A stretch of 64,000 bases of DNA from Georgenia soli (GCF_002563695.1 NZ_PDJI01000004.1:620001-684000); one strand, 5' to 3'; positions 36,192-45,699 are shown, counted from the stretch's first letter. Made by a program: numbers and translations. The notes: generated by a model not told the origin, from the sequence alone.

Positions 36192-36434
36192 GGTTCGTGC
36201 CGCAATACCTCGTCCCACTTCCTTGCTCGGGTACCGCCCGCCGGAGCGAACGGTGCCCGTGGAACCCGTCTTCCGGCAGGTCCCGGACCGCACGTCAGGG
36301 AAACGCAGATGCAACGGCCACAGCATGGCAGAAGTCACGTCGGGCGGCCAGGGATCTGCGGCCCGATCCCGCGCCTCCCAAGAACCTGCTACCCACGCCG
36401 TTCCGGCCGCGCGGCAGGGCCGGCCGGCCGGGGC

Positions 36435-37820
36435 TCAGGAGGCGCCGGACCGCCGACGGCGCATCCGCGCGACCGCCTCCCGCACCGGTGGCACCACCAC
36501 GCCGCGGTCGGCCATGCGCCGCCGGGTCGACCGCCGGCACAGCAGCAGCCCGACGAGGCCGACGGCCCACAGCAGGGCCTGGGAGGACATGGCCAGCCGG
36601 AAGTCGTCCAGGGTGTACGCGCCGTCCGGGCGGACGACGTCGAGGACCGCCCCGACGAGGAAGATCGCGACGAGCGACGCCACGAACCCGCCGACGTTGA
36701 CGAGCCCCGTGGCCGTGCCCAGCCGCTCCGACGGCACGAACGTGCGCGCGAAGTCGAACCCGATGTTCGACGCGGTCGCCGAGACGGTCAGCACGATCAC
36801 CAGCAGCGCGAGCTGCCACATCGGCCGCGGCGACGCCGGGAGGAGCACGGTGCCCCACACGACGACGGTCGCGGCGACGGCGCCCAGCACCAGCCAGGAG
36901 CGGCGCAGCGGGTGCCGGCTCTGGAGGAACCCGGTGACCGGTCCCGTGACCACGCCCGTGAGCGCGGCGAGGGTGAGCAACGAGCTCGCCGCCGCGGCGC
37001 TCACCCCCTGCCCGGCGGTGAGGAACGGCACCCCCCAGAGCAGCATGAAGGTGTTCGTGGGGAACAGGCACACGAAGTGCGTGAAGAAACCGAGCCAGGT
37101 CCCCGGCTCCCGGAGAACCGCGGAGATCGGCACCCGGGTCGCCTCCGCGGGCACGGGGGCCGCGGGGACCTCGACGCCGGTACCCACCGGCTGCACCGAC
37201 TCCCCCGACCGGCGCGTGGCACGAGCCGTCGGGTGGTCGCGCACCACGACGAGCACCAGGAAGGCCACGAACACGCCGAGCGCGGCCAGCGACGCGAACG
37301 CCGTCGTCCACCCGGCACCGAGAAGGAGGGCGAGGAAGGGGACGGCGGAGATGATCTGCCCCGTCTGCCCGACGATGCCGGTCATCTGGGTCAGGAGCGG
37401 CACGCGCTGGCCCGGGAACCAGGCCGGGACGAGCCGGAGCACCGAGACGAAGGCGGTCGCGTCGCCCAGACCCACCAGCACGCGGGCGACCAGCGCGAGG
37501 GGCAGCGTGTCGACGAACGCGAGCATGAGCTGGCCGCAGGAGAGGATCAACGCGCCGGTGAAGATGACCTTCCGGCTGCCGACCTTGTCCAGGACGATCC
37601 CGACCGGGACCTGGGCCGCGGCGTAGACGGCGAGCTGGACGACGACGAAGAGGGACAGCACGGACGCCGAGATGTCGAACCGCTCGGCGGCCTGCAGCCC
37701 CGCCACGCCGAGGGACGTGCGACCGGTGGTGGCGACGATGTAGGCCGCCAGTCCGGCCCCCCACACCGTGGCCGCCACCCGGGTCGGGGCGGGGGCCTGG
37801 AACGGGGACACGGCTGCCAT
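36435..37820 (-). CDS. major facilitator superfamily transporter
   Basis: A 461-aa permease with 12 predicted helices. VWGAGLAAYIVATTGRTSLGVAG is helix 1, VGIVLDKVGSRKVIFTGALIL carries the MFS loop 2-3 signature, and LVGLGDATAFVSVLRLVPAWFPGQRVPLLTQMTGIVGQTGQI resembles nitrate/hexuronate-type MFS transporters. A large cytoplasmic loop lies at about residues 195-235. The C-terminus is strongly basic. The ATG at 37820 is preferred over a start 12 codons earlier. Substrate unknown. Confidence 0.85.
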   Translation of the reverse strand: MAAVSPFQAPAPTRVAATVWGAGLAAYIVATTGRTSLGVAGLQAAERFDISASVLSLFVVVQLAVYAAAQVPVGIVLDKVGSRKVIFTGALILSCGQLMLAFVDTLPLALVARVLVGLGDATAFVSVLRLVPAWFPGQRVPLLTQMTGIVGQTGQIISAVPFLALLLGAGWTTAFASLAALGVFVAFLVLVVVRDHPTARATRRSGESVQPVGTGVEVPAAPVPAEATRVPISAVLREPGTWLGFFTHFVCLFPTNTFMLLWGVPFLTAGQGVSAAAASSLLTLAALTGVVTGPVTGFLQSRHPLRRSWLVLGAVAATVVVWGTVLLPASPRPMWQLALLVIVLTVSATASNIGFDFARTFVPSERLGTATGLVNVGGFVASLVAIFLVGAVLDVVRPDGAYTLDDFRLAMSSQALLWAVGLVGLLLCRRSTRRRMADRGVVVPPVREAVARMRRRRSGAS

Positions 37821-37853
37821 TGTCCCAGGCCGGGGCGATCCGGGCGCAACGAG

Positions 37854-37897
37854 CACCGGCCGCGGCGCATGAGTCTGCTCACACGCCGCGGCCGGTG
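37854..37897 (-). terminator. hairpin downstream of the PAC2 gene
   Basis: A perfect 14-bp stem, CACCGGCCGCGGCG and its complement, with a 16-nt loop, 12 bp after the PAC2 stop and before the MFS gene. Confidence 0.7.
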
Positions 37898-37909
37898 GCC
37901 GTGCTGGGG

Positions 37910-38845
37910 TCAGGCCTGCTCGGGCTGCCCGCCGTCGTCGCCCTGCTGCTCGGCGAGGAACGCCTCGAGCTCCGCGCCGATCTCGTCCGCGGTGGGCAGG
38001 GAGTCGGGCTCGGCGAGCAGCGTCTTGTGGGTCGGCTGCGCCGCGGCCTCCATGAAGGCGTCGTACTGCTGCTCCAGCGCGTGGACCACCGCCCCGACCT
38101 CGGCCGACGCGGAGACCTGCGCCTCGATCTGGCGGGCGGTCTCGGCGGCTGCGGCCTCGAGCTCACCCACGGGCAGGGCGAGCCCCGTGCTGGCCGCCAC
38201 CTGGCGGACCAGCTCCGCGGCCGCCTGCGGGTACTCGGACTGCGCGAGGTAGTGCGGGACGTTGGCCGCGAAGCCCAGGGCGTCGTGGCCGGTGCGGCCC
38301 AGCCGCAGCTCCAGCAGCCCCGCGGCGCTCCCCGGGATCTGCACGCGGCCCATGAGGTGGCGCTGCGGGTCGACGAGGCCGTCCCGGGTCGCGTGGGCGG
38401 TCACACTGATCGGCCGGGTGTGCGGGACCGCCATGGGGATCCCCTGCAGGCCGATGGTGCGCTGCACGCCCAACGCCTCCACGAGGTCGACGACCGCGGC
38501 GGTGAACCGGTCCCACTGCAGGTCCGGCTCGGGCCCGTGGAGCAGCAGCAGCTCCGTGCCCTCGTCGTCGCGCAGGCGGTCCAGGGCGATCACCGGCTCG
38601 TCGTAGTCGGTGTAGCGCCAGTCCTCGAAGGTCATGGCGGGCCGCCGGGAGCGGTAGTCGATCAGCGCGTCGGAGTCGAAGGTCACCACCCGCTCGACGG
38701 GGAGGGAGTCCAGCAGGTGCCGGGCGACCATCTCCCCCGCGTGGCCGGCGTCCATCGCCCCGCGCAGGGCGTGCACGAGCACGGGGACAGGGCCGTTGTC
38801 GAACGCCTCCGGGCTCACGGAGTACAGGTCGTGGGGGTCGCGCAT
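37910..38845 (-). CDS. PAC2-family protein (proteasome-assembly-chaperone-like)
   Basis: A 311-aa member of the PAC2 family found in proteasome-bearing and other actinobacteria. Conserved parts: PVPVLVHALRGAMDAGHAGEMVARHLLDSLPVERVVTFDSDALIDYRSRRP and TELLLLHGPEPDLQWDRFTAAVVDLVEALGVQRTIGLQGIPMAVPHTRPI. A C-terminal helical region rich in Glu and Ala completes it. The ATG at 38845 has GAGAGGAG at suitable spacing; a GTG 9 codons upstream is less likely. No catalytic function is established. Divergent from helD. Confidence 0.88.
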   Translation of the reverse strand: MRDPHDLYSVSPEAFDNGPVPVLVHALRGAMDAGHAGEMVARHLLDSLPVERVVTFDSDALIDYRSRRPAMTFEDWRYTDYDEPVIALDRLRDDEGTELLLLHGPEPDLQWDRFTAAVVDLVEALGVQRTIGLQGIPMAVPHTRPISVTAHATRDGLVDPQRHLMGRVQIPGSAAGLLELRLGRTGHDALGFAANVPHYLAQSEYPQAAAELVRQVAASTGLALPVGELEAAAAETARQIEAQVSASAEVGAVVHALEQQYDAFMEAAAQPTHKTLLAEPDSLPTADEIGAELEAFLAEQQGDDGGQPEQA

Positions 38846-39005
38846 GTTTCCCGCGCTCCTCTCGTCAGTCACCTCGGTCGGTCTCTGCCATTCCTAACGT
38901 CGGAGGCGTCCGCATCATTCCACGGCCCCGCGCGAGCCACCGGGCGCCGTCCGGATTCCCGGGTTCCCACGTGGCGGACCGCCTGCGGCACGCCCCGCGG
39001 TGGCG

Positions 39006-39040
39006 GATAATGGATGGCCGTGTGTCGACGGCACACGGCC
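39006..39040 (+). promoter_or_regulatory. helD promoter -10 and leader hairpin
   Basis: GATAAT (39006-39011) is the closest match to a TATAAT -10 in this region. A perfect 9-bp stem-loop, GGCCGTGTG / CACACGGCC with a 7-nt loop (39016-39040), follows at once, so it would form the 5' end of the transcript, ahead of the SD (39049-39055) and the GTG start. No clear -35 was found. Confidence 0.55.
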
Positions 39041-39060
39041 AGAACGACGAGGGAGCCCGC

Positions 39061-41361
39061 GTGCCACGAGAGGCCATCACGCCGGAGCAGGCAGTGCCGG
39101 CATCGACAGTCGAGGCGGCGATCGCCCAGGAGCAGCAGTACCTGGACGTCGTCTACGCCCGGCTGGACGAGCTGCGTGCCGCCTACGGGCAGCGGCTGGC
39201 CCAGGTGCGACGGGGCGGCCCGTCGGGCTCGCCGCAGAACCGCTCCGAGCGCGACGCGTTCGCGGCGCACTACGAGGACACCGTGGCACGGCTGGACCAC
39301 GTGGAGAACCGCCTCGTCTTCGGCCGGCTCGACCTGCGCGGGGCGTCCGAGCCCCGTTACGTCGGCCGCATCGGCATGTCGGACGCCGAGCACGACCAGC
39401 TGCTCGTCGACTGGCGGGCCCCGAGCGCCCAGCCCTTCTACCAGGCGACCGCGGCCCACCCGGGCGACGTCGTGCGCCGTCGCCACCTGATGACGCGCGC
39501 CCGCACGGTGGTCGGGGTCGAGGACGAGCTCCTCGACCACGCGCACCTGGACGCCGAGGTCGCCGACGGGCTCACCGGTGAGGGTGCCCTGTTCGCGGCG
39601 ATGTCCGCGGCTCGTGAGGGCCGCATGAGCGACATCGTGGCCACCATCCAGGCCGAGCAGGACGCGGTGATCCGCTCCCCGCTCGACGGCGTGCTGGTGG
39701 TCCAGGGCGGCCCGGGCACGGGCAAGACGGCCGTGGCCCTCCACCGTGCCGCGTACCTGCTGTACGCGCACCGCCAGCGCCTGGAGCGCTCGGGCGTGCT
39801 GCTCGTCGGCCCGTCGCGGGTCTTCCTGCGCTACATCGAGCAGGTGCTGCCCTCGCTCGGCGAGACCGACGTCGTCGCCACCACCATGGCGGAGCTCCTC
39901 CCCGGGACGACGGCGACCGCCGCGGACCGCGAGGAGGTCGCCGAGGTCAAGGGCCGCGCGGACATGGCGAAGGTGCTCTCGCGCGCGGTCCGGGCGCTCC
40001 AGCGGGTCCCCGCGGGGGTCCAGGAGCTCGATGTCGAGGGCGTGAGGCTGCACCTGCGCCCGGAGGACGTGCGCACCGCCATGGCGCGTGCCCGCCGGAC
40101 CGGGCTGCCCCACAACCAGGCCCGGGAGACGTTCGCGCTCGCGATGCTCGACGTCCTGGTGCGCGAGTACGCCGTCGCCCGCGGCGGCGAGGGGGACGAC
40201 GACCCCGAGGACCGCGCGTGGCTGCGCGAGGACGTGCGCACCGCCCGGGACGTGCGCCGGGCCGTGAACCTGTGCTGGATGCCCACCACCCCGCACGGGC
40301 TGCTCGAACGGCTCTACGCGCGCCCGGACCTGCTCGCCGCCCACGCCCGCGGCCTGTCCACGAGGGACCGGGAGCTGCTGCACCGGGAGAAGGGGTCGCC
40401 GTGGACGGTGGCCGACGTCCCCCTGCTGGACGAGCTCGCCGAGCTGCTCGGCCCGCACGAGCAGGCGGAGGCGGCCCGGGCGGCCGCCGAGGCACGCCTG
40501 CAGGCGGCCGAGGAGGTGCGCTACGCCCAGGAAGCCATCACCTCCCAGGGCCTGGGCATGGGCATGGTCACCGCGGAGATGCTCGCCGAGCGCTTCGCGG
40601 CCACCGGGCCGCGGCTGACGACGGCGGAGCGCGCCGCCGCCGACCGCACGTGGACCTACGGCCACGTCGTGGTCGACGAGGCGCAGGAGCTCTCCCCCAT
40701 GGCGTGGCGCGCGCTGCTGCGCCGCTGCCCGTCCCGGTCGATGACGGTGGTCGGGGACCTGGCCCAGCGCAGCGGGCACCGGCCGGCACGCTCCTGGGCG
40801 GAGGTCCTCGGGGCCGCCGGCAGCGAGCACGTGCGCGAGGCCGTCCTCACCGTCAGCTACCGCACTCCCGCGACCGTCATGGACACCGCGACAGAGGTCA
40901 TGACGGCGCTCGGGGCGGAGCCGAGCTACCCCGTCCGGGCGGCGCGCGACCTGCCGGACGCCCTGGCGGTCACCCGGGCCGGGCAGGAGGACCTGCCGGA
41001 CGCCACGGTCGCCGTCGTGCGCGGAGAGCTCTCCTTCCTGGACGCCGAGGTGGGCGCCGGCGCCGGCCGCGTGGCCGTCATCGTGCCCTCGGGCGCCGAG
41101 CGCACCGCCCGCGAGGCGCTGCTCGCGCACGACGACCTGCGTGACGCACTGACGTCGGGGCACGGTGACCTGCTCGGGGCGCGCGTCGCCGTCGTCGACG
41201 CCGTGCAGGCCAAGGGTCTGGAGTACGACGTGGTCGTGCTCCTCGAGCCGGCCGCGATCCTCGCCTCCGGCGCCGGCGACCTGTACGTGGCGATGACCCG
41301 TCCCACCCGGAGGCTGCACGTGGTCCACGCCGAGGACCTGCCCGAAGGGTTCCCCGCCTGA
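39061..41361 (+). CDS. HelD/HelR-like RNA-polymerase-associated SF1 helicase
   Basis: A 766-aa UvrD-like ATPase. The N-terminal coiled coil EAAIAQEQQYLDVVYARLDELRAAYGQRLAQ is the HelD-type arm that inserts into RNA polymerase. Walker A is GGPGTGKT (216-223), Walker B VVDEAQELSPMAW, and motif VI-like DLYVAMTRPTRRLHVVH. Actinobacterial class II HelD proteins dissociate stalled RNA polymerase; some (HelR) protect it from rifamycins. The GTG at 39061 is preferred for its GAGGGAG SD and the short N-terminus. The sequence does not tell whether this copy confers rifamycin tolerance. Confidence 0.87.
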   Translation: MPREAITPEQAVPASTVEAAIAQEQQYLDVVYARLDELRAAYGQRLAQVRRGGPSGSPQNRSERDAFAAHYEDTVARLDHVENRLVFGRLDLRGASEPRYVGRIGMSDAEHDQLLVDWRAPSAQPFYQATAAHPGDVVRRRHLMTRARTVVGVEDELLDHAHLDAEVADGLTGEGALFAAMSAAREGRMSDIVATIQAEQDAVIRSPLDGVLVVQGGPGTGKTAVALHRAAYLLYAHRQRLERSGVLLVGPSRVFLRYIEQVLPSLGETDVVATTMAELLPGTTATAADREEVAEVKGRADMAKVLSRAVRALQRVPAGVQELDVEGVRLHLRPEDVRTAMARARRTGLPHNQARETFALAMLDVLVREYAVARGGEGDDDPEDRAWLREDVRTARDVRRAVNLCWMPTTPHGLLERLYARPDLLAAHARGLSTRDRELLHREKGSPWTVADVPLLDELAELLGPHEQAEAARAAAEARLQAAEEVRYAQEAITSQGLGMGMVTAEMLAERFAATGPRLTTAERAAADRTWTYGHVVVDEAQELSPMAWRALLRRCPSRSMTVVGDLAQRSGHRPARSWAEVLGAAGSEHVREAVLTVSYRTPATVMDTATEVMTALGAEPSYPVRAARDLPDALAVTRAGQEDLPDATVAVVRGELSFLDAEVGAGAGRVAVIVPSGAERTAREALLAHDDLRDALTSGHGDLLGARVAVVDAVQAKGLEYDVVVLLEPAAILASGAGDLYVAMTRPTRRLHVVHAEDLPEGFPA

Positions 41362-41444
41362 CGCCCCCTCCGCGGGTCCGGTGAGACCGATCCAACACCT
41401 GGACGAACTTGCTCCGCATGGCGAGACGGGCGGAGCATGGCCTG

Positions 41445-42683
41445 GTGGCCCGCGCACTGCTCCTCGAGAACCCCCACCCCGACGCCGACCCGATCCTGGC
41501 TGACGCCGGCTTCGAGGTGGTCAGGCACCCCGGCGCGATGGAGGAGGACGAGCTGATCGAGGCCCTCGAGGGCGTCGACCTGCTCGGCATCCGCTCCACG
41601 ACCCACGTCACGGAGCGGGTGCTCGCCGCCCACCCGGAGCTGACGGCGATCGGCGCGTTCTGCATCGGCACGAACCAGATCGACCTGCGCGCCGCCGCCC
41701 GCCGCGGCATCGCCGTGTTCAACGCCCCGTTCTCCAACACCCGCTCGGTGGTGGAGCTGGCCGTCGCGGAGATCATCGCGCTGACCCGCCGCCTCACCGT
41801 GCGTGACAAGGCCCTGCACGCCGGCGTGTGGGACAAGACCGCCTCGGGCTCGCACGAGGTCCGCGGCCGCACCCTCGGCATCATCGGCTACGGCAACATC
41901 GGCACCCAGCTCTCCGTGGTGGCCGAGGCGCTGGGCATGCGCGTGGTGTTCTACGACACCGCCGAGAAGCTCGCGCTCGGCAACGCCCACCGCATGGGCT
42001 CGCTCGCCGAGGTGCTCGCCGTCGCCGACATCGTCACCCTCCACGTGGACGGCCGGGCCGGCAACGCCGGGATGTTCGGGCGCGAGCAGTTCGAGCAGAT
42101 GAAGCACGGCGCCTCGTTCCTCAACCTCTCGCGCGGGTTCCTCGTGGACTACTCGGTGCTCCGGGAGAAGATCCTCGACGGGTCGATCTCCGGTGCCGCC
42201 GTCGACGTCTTCCCGCAGGAGCCGCGCAAGAACGGCGACCCCTTCGACTCCGAGCTGCGCGGTCTGCCGAACGTGATCCTCACGCCGCACGTGGGTGGGT
42301 CCACCCAGGAGGCCCAGGAGAACATCGGTCACTTCGTGGCGAACAAGCTGAGCAAGTACGTGCGGGCCGGGTCCACCGACCTCTCGGTCAACCTCCCCCG
42401 CCTCACGCTCCAGCCGTCGGACGCGGCGCGCTACCGCATCGCCTTCGTCCACCGCAACACCCCGGGTGTGCTGGCCCTGGTCAACCAGACCTTCGCCGAG
42501 CACGGCGCCAACATCGAGGGGCAGATCCTCGGCACGGTCGGCGAGATCGGTTACGTGGTCACGGACATCGGCTCGGAGCTGCCCCGCGAGGCGGTCGAGG
42601 CGGTGCGCGGGATGGAGGACACCCTGCGCCTGCGCGTCATGGTGCGCCCGGGCTACGAGGACACCGCCGACCTCTGGCAGTGA
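41445..42683 (+). CDS. serA: D-3-phosphoglycerate dehydrogenase
   Basis: NAD-dependent first enzyme of serine synthesis. 412 aa, the E. coli-like type with one regulatory ACT domain. LLGIRSTTHVTERVL and GAFCIGTNQIDL form the substrate domain. The NAD loop is LGIIGYGNIGTQLSVVAEALGM; the catalytic His lies in LTPHVGGSTQEAQENI. The C-terminal ACT domain is YRIAFVHRNTPGVLALVNQTFAEHGANIEGQILGTVGEIGYVVTDI, which usually binds serine. The GTG at 41445 gives VARALLLENPHP and has GGCGGAG upstream; the frame is open to a TTG at 41409. Confidence 0.93.
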   Translation: MARALLLENPHPDADPILADAGFEVVRHPGAMEEDELIEALEGVDLLGIRSTTHVTERVLAAHPELTAIGAFCIGTNQIDLRAAARRGIAVFNAPFSNTRSVVELAVAEIIALTRRLTVRDKALHAGVWDKTASGSHEVRGRTLGIIGYGNIGTQLSVVAEALGMRVVFYDTAEKLALGNAHRMGSLAEVLAVADIVTLHVDGRAGNAGMFGREQFEQMKHGASFLNLSRGFLVDYSVLREKILDGSISGAAVDVFPQEPRKNGDPFDSELRGLPNVILTPHVGGSTQEAQENIGHFVANKLSKYVRAGSTDLSVNLPRLTLQPSDAARYRIAFVHRNTPGVLALVNQTFAEHGANIEGQILGTVGEIGYVVTDIGSELPREAVEAVRGMEDTLRLRVMVRPGYEDTADLWQ

Positions 42684-42716
42684 CCTCCCGCGGCGCGACG
42701 GACCCGGCCCGCGCAG

Positions 42717-42722
42717 TAACGT
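42717..42722 (+). promoter_or_regulatory. -10 element of leaderless aldo/keto reductase promoter
   Basis: TAACGT, 6 nt, ATG. Same hexamer and spacing as at 34952. Confidence 0.6.
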
Positions 42723-42728
42723 CGGAGC

Positions 42729-43763
42729 ATGTTCACCCCCGCGCCTGAGCGCTACGACTCCATGACCTACCGCCGCTGCGGCCGCAGCGGCCTGGACCTG
42801 CCCGCGATCGCCCTGGGGCTGTGGCAGAACTTCGGCGAGAGCAACCCGTACGCCACCCAGCGCGACATCGTGCTGCGCGCCGTCGACCGGGGCATCACCC
42901 ACATCGACCTCGCGAACAACTACGGTCCGCCTCCCGGCTCGGCCGAGAAGCACTTCGGCCGGATGCTCGCCGAGGACCTCGCCGGCCTGCGCGACGAGCT
43001 CGTCATCTCCACCAAGGCCGGTTACGACATGTGGCCGGGGCCGTACGGCAACGGCGGGTCCCGCAAGTACCTGCTGGCCTCGCTCGACCAGTCCCTCGAG
43101 CGCATGGGGCTCGACTACGTCGACCTGTTCTACTCCCACCGGTTCGACGACACCACGCCGCTGCGGGAGACGCTCGGTGCCCTGAAGACGGCGGTGGACT
43201 CCGGGCGCGCACTGTACGCGGGGATCTCGTCCTACTCCGCCGAGCGCACCCGCGAGGCGTTCGAGATCGCCGACGAGATCGGCCTGGACATCCTCGTGCA
43301 CCAGCCCTCGTACTCGATGCTGAACCGGTGGGTCGAGCAGGGCGAGCCGAGCCTCCTCGACGTGCTGGGCGAGACCGGCACGGGCGCCGTCGTCTTCTCC
43401 CCGCTCGCCCAGGGGATGCTGACGAACAAGTACCTCGACGGCGTCCCCGAGGGCTCCCGGGCCGCGCGGGGCGGCTCGCTGCGGCGGGAGTTCCTCGAGG
43501 AGTCCACCCTCGAGAACATCCGGGCCCTGAACGAGATCGCCGCACGCCGCGGGCAGACCCTCGCGCAGATGGCCATCGCCTGGGTGCTGCGCGACCCTCG
43601 TGTGACGACCGCCCTCGTCGGTGCCTCCAGCGTCGCCCAGCTGGAGGACTCGGTCCGGGCGCTCGACAACCTGGAGTTCACCGAGGACGAGCTGGCGCAG
43701 ATCGACCACCATGCCGTCGACGCCGGCATCAACATCTGGGCGCCCCGCTCCTCCGACCTGTGA
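42729..43763 (+). CDS. aldo/keto reductase, YghZ / L-glyceraldehyde 3-phosphate reductase type
   Basis: A 344-aa NADPH-dependent TIM-barrel oxidoreductase of the AKR14 (YghZ/Gpr) group. Signature parts: YRRCGRSGLDLPAIALGLWQNFGESNPYATQRDIVLRAVDRGITHIDLANNYGPPPGSAEKHFG, with D and Y of the catalytic tetrad, VISTKAGYDMWPGPYGNGGSRKYLLASLDQSLERMGLDYVDLFYSHRFDD (K and H), and ALVGASSVAQLEDSV for the cofactor. Members reduce small aldehydes such as L-glyceraldehyde 3-phosphate and methylglyoxal. The ATG at 42729 has TAACGT 6 nt upstream. Confidence 0.9.
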   Translation: MFTPAPERYDSMTYRRCGRSGLDLPAIALGLWQNFGESNPYATQRDIVLRAVDRGITHIDLANNYGPPPGSAEKHFGRMLAEDLAGLRDELVISTKAGYDMWPGPYGNGGSRKYLLASLDQSLERMGLDYVDLFYSHRFDDTTPLRETLGALKTAVDSGRALYAGISSYSAERTREAFEIADEIGLDILVHQPSYSMLNRWVEQGEPSLLDVLGETGTGAVVFSPLAQGMLTNKYLDGVPEGSRAARGGSLRREFLEESTLENIRALNEIAARRGQTLAQMAIAWVLRDPRVTTALVGASSVAQLEDSVRALDNLEFTEDELAQIDHHAVDAGINIWAPRSSDL

Positions 43764-43800
43764 GTCGGACGGGAGCACGCGCCGGAACGGGAGAGCATCG

Positions 43801-45672
43801 ATGACCGAGACCGAGTCGCCCGCACCCGCACGCCCGGGCTACGCCCCCGGGGTGCCCGCGGAGATCGAGGTGCCGGACCGGCCGGTCCCCACCCTGCTGG
43901 CCGACGCCGCGCGCCGGTACGGGGACCGGGTCGCCCTGGACTTCCTCGGGGCGGACACCACCTACCGCGATCTCGTCGACCAGGTGGAGCGCGCGGCCGG
44001 CATGCTGCGCAAGGCCGGGGTCCGGCCGGGCGACAGGGTGGCCCTGGTGCTGCCGAACTGCCCCCAGCACGTGGTCGCGTTCTACGCCGTGCTGCGCCTG
44101 GGCGCCGTCGTCGCCGAGCACAACCCGCTCGCACCCACCTCGGAGATCCAGGCGCAGCTCGCCGCGCACGGCGCGCGGGTGGTGGTCTGCTGGGAGAAGG
44201 CGGTCGACCAGGTGGCGCCGGGCGGTGACCTCGGCGGCCGGCGGATCCTCACCGTCAACCTCGCCGCCGCCCTCCCCCGCCGCTCGCGCCTGCTGCTGCG
44301 CCTGCCGGTCCGGGCGGCGCGCAGCCAGCGCGAGATCCTGCGCGGCCCGGTCCCGGCGGGGACCCGCAGCTGGGAACGGATGCTGGCGGCCGCCCCGCGT
44401 CTCGACCCGGCGCACCCGCTGCCGCGGGCGGAGGACCTGGCGGTGCTCATCCACACCGGGGGCACCACCGGCACGCCGAAGGCGGTCGCCCTGACCCACC
44501 GCAACCTCATGGCGAACGTGGTGCAGGGCGCCGCCTGGGTCCACGGGCTGCGGCCGGGCGAGGAGACCATCTACTCGGTACTGCCGTTCTTCCACGCCTT
44601 CGGGATGACGCTGTGCCTGACGTTCGCCGTCCACTTCGGCGCCACGCAGGTGGTGCTGCCGCGCTTCGACGTCGACATGGTGCTCGCCGCGATGAGGCGC
44701 CACCCGGCCACGTTCTTCCCCGGGGTCCCGCCCATCTTCGACAAGCTCGAGACCGCGGCGCGCGAGCGGGGGGTCGACATGTCGTCCGTGCGGTACGCCA
44801 TCTCCGGGGCCATGGCGCTCTCCCCCAACGTGGCGCGACGCTGGGAGGACCTGACGGGCGGGCTGATCATCGAGGGCTACGGCATGACCGAGTCCTCGCC
44901 CGTGGCGCTCGGGAGCCCCATGGGGCCCGGGCGGCGGCCCGGGACCCTCGGCCTGCCGTTCCCGTCGACCGACATCCGGATCGTCGACCCGGAGGATCCC
45001 GCCCGCGACGTGCCCGACGGCCAGCAGGGTGAGCTCCTCGTCCGCGGCCCGCAGGTCTTCGCCGGCTACTTCGGCCGGCCCGAGGAGACGGCCGAGGTGC
45101 TGCTGGAGGGCGGCTGGCTGCGCACCGGCGACATCGTCCGGCGCGACGAGCAGGGCTTCGTGGTGCTCGCCGACCGGCGCAAGGAGCTCATCATCTCCGG
45201 CGGCTTCAACATCTACCCGTCCCAGGTCGAGGAGGCGGTGCGCTCCATGCCGGGCGTCATCGACGTGGCCGTGGTGGGGGTGCCGGACGAGTCCTACGGC
45301 GAGAGCGTGGTGGCCGCCCTGGTCGTCGCGCCGGGGACCCACGTGGATCTCGCCCAGGTCAGGGCGTGGACCCACGAGCGGCTGGCGCACTACGCGATGC
45401 CGCGGCGGGTGGCGATCCTCGACGAGCTGCCCCGCTCGCAGCTGGGCAAGGTGCTGCGCCGCAAGGTCCGCGAGCAGGTGCTCGCGGCCGGCGAGCACGT
45501 CCGTTCCGCGGGCGAGCACGTCCGTTCGGCCGCGGAGCAGGTCCGTTCGCAGCTGCAGGAGAGGGACACGCGGGCACCCGCCGCGGCGTCCGAGCGCCCG
45601 GGCACGCAGGCCGGGCCGCGCGACGCCGACTCCGGGTCGCCGACGGCGGAGCGGGACGCGCGCGGGCTGTGA
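43801..45672 (+). CDS. long-chain acyl-CoA synthetase-like AMP-forming ligase
   Basis: A 623-aa adenylate-forming enzyme of the FadD class. The P-loop-like motif is LIHTGGTTGTPKAVALTHRNL; GYGMTESSPVAL is the A5 motif; LRTGDIVRRDEQGFVVLADRRKELIISGGFNIYPSQVEEAV holds A7-A8; and PRSQLGKVLRRKVRE supplies the catalytic A10 lysine. An unusual tail of about 65 residues follows, starting with three near-repeats AGEHVRS / AGEHVRS / AAEQVRS and then a disordered Ala/Pro/Gly stretch. The ATG at 43801 has GGGAGAG upstream. Fatty acid specificity is inferred. Confidence 0.87.
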   Translation: MTETESPAPARPGYAPGVPAEIEVPDRPVPTLLADAARRYGDRVALDFLGADTTYRDLVDQVERAAGMLRKAGVRPGDRVALVLPNCPQHVVAFYAVLRLGAVVAEHNPLAPTSEIQAQLAAHGARVVVCWEKAVDQVAPGGDLGGRRILTVNLAAALPRRSRLLLRLPVRAARSQREILRGPVPAGTRSWERMLAAAPRLDPAHPLPRAEDLAVLIHTGGTTGTPKAVALTHRNLMANVVQGAAWVHGLRPGEETIYSVLPFFHAFGMTLCLTFAVHFGATQVVLPRFDVDMVLAAMRRHPATFFPGVPPIFDKLETAARERGVDMSSVRYAISGAMALSPNVARRWEDLTGGLIIEGYGMTESSPVALGSPMGPGRRPGTLGLPFPSTDIRIVDPEDPARDVPDGQQGELLVRGPQVFAGYFGRPEETAEVLLEGGWLRTGDIVRRDEQGFVVLADRRKELIISGGFNIYPSQVEEAVRSMPGVIDVAVVGVPDESYGESVVAALVVAPGTHVDLAQVRAWTHERLAHYAMPRRVAILDELPRSQLGKVLRRKVREQVLAAGEHVRSAGEHVRSAAEQVRSQLQERDTRAPAAASERPGTQAGPRDADSGSPTAERDARGL

Positions 45673-45699
45673 CCGTGCCGTCGGTGGTGGCGGTCGTCG

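Noticed and set aside
38846..39060. Rifamycin-associated element upstream of the HelD-type gene
   Set aside because: No inverted repeat of the RAE type was seen; only the leader hairpin is present. Rifamycin responsiveness cannot be claimed.
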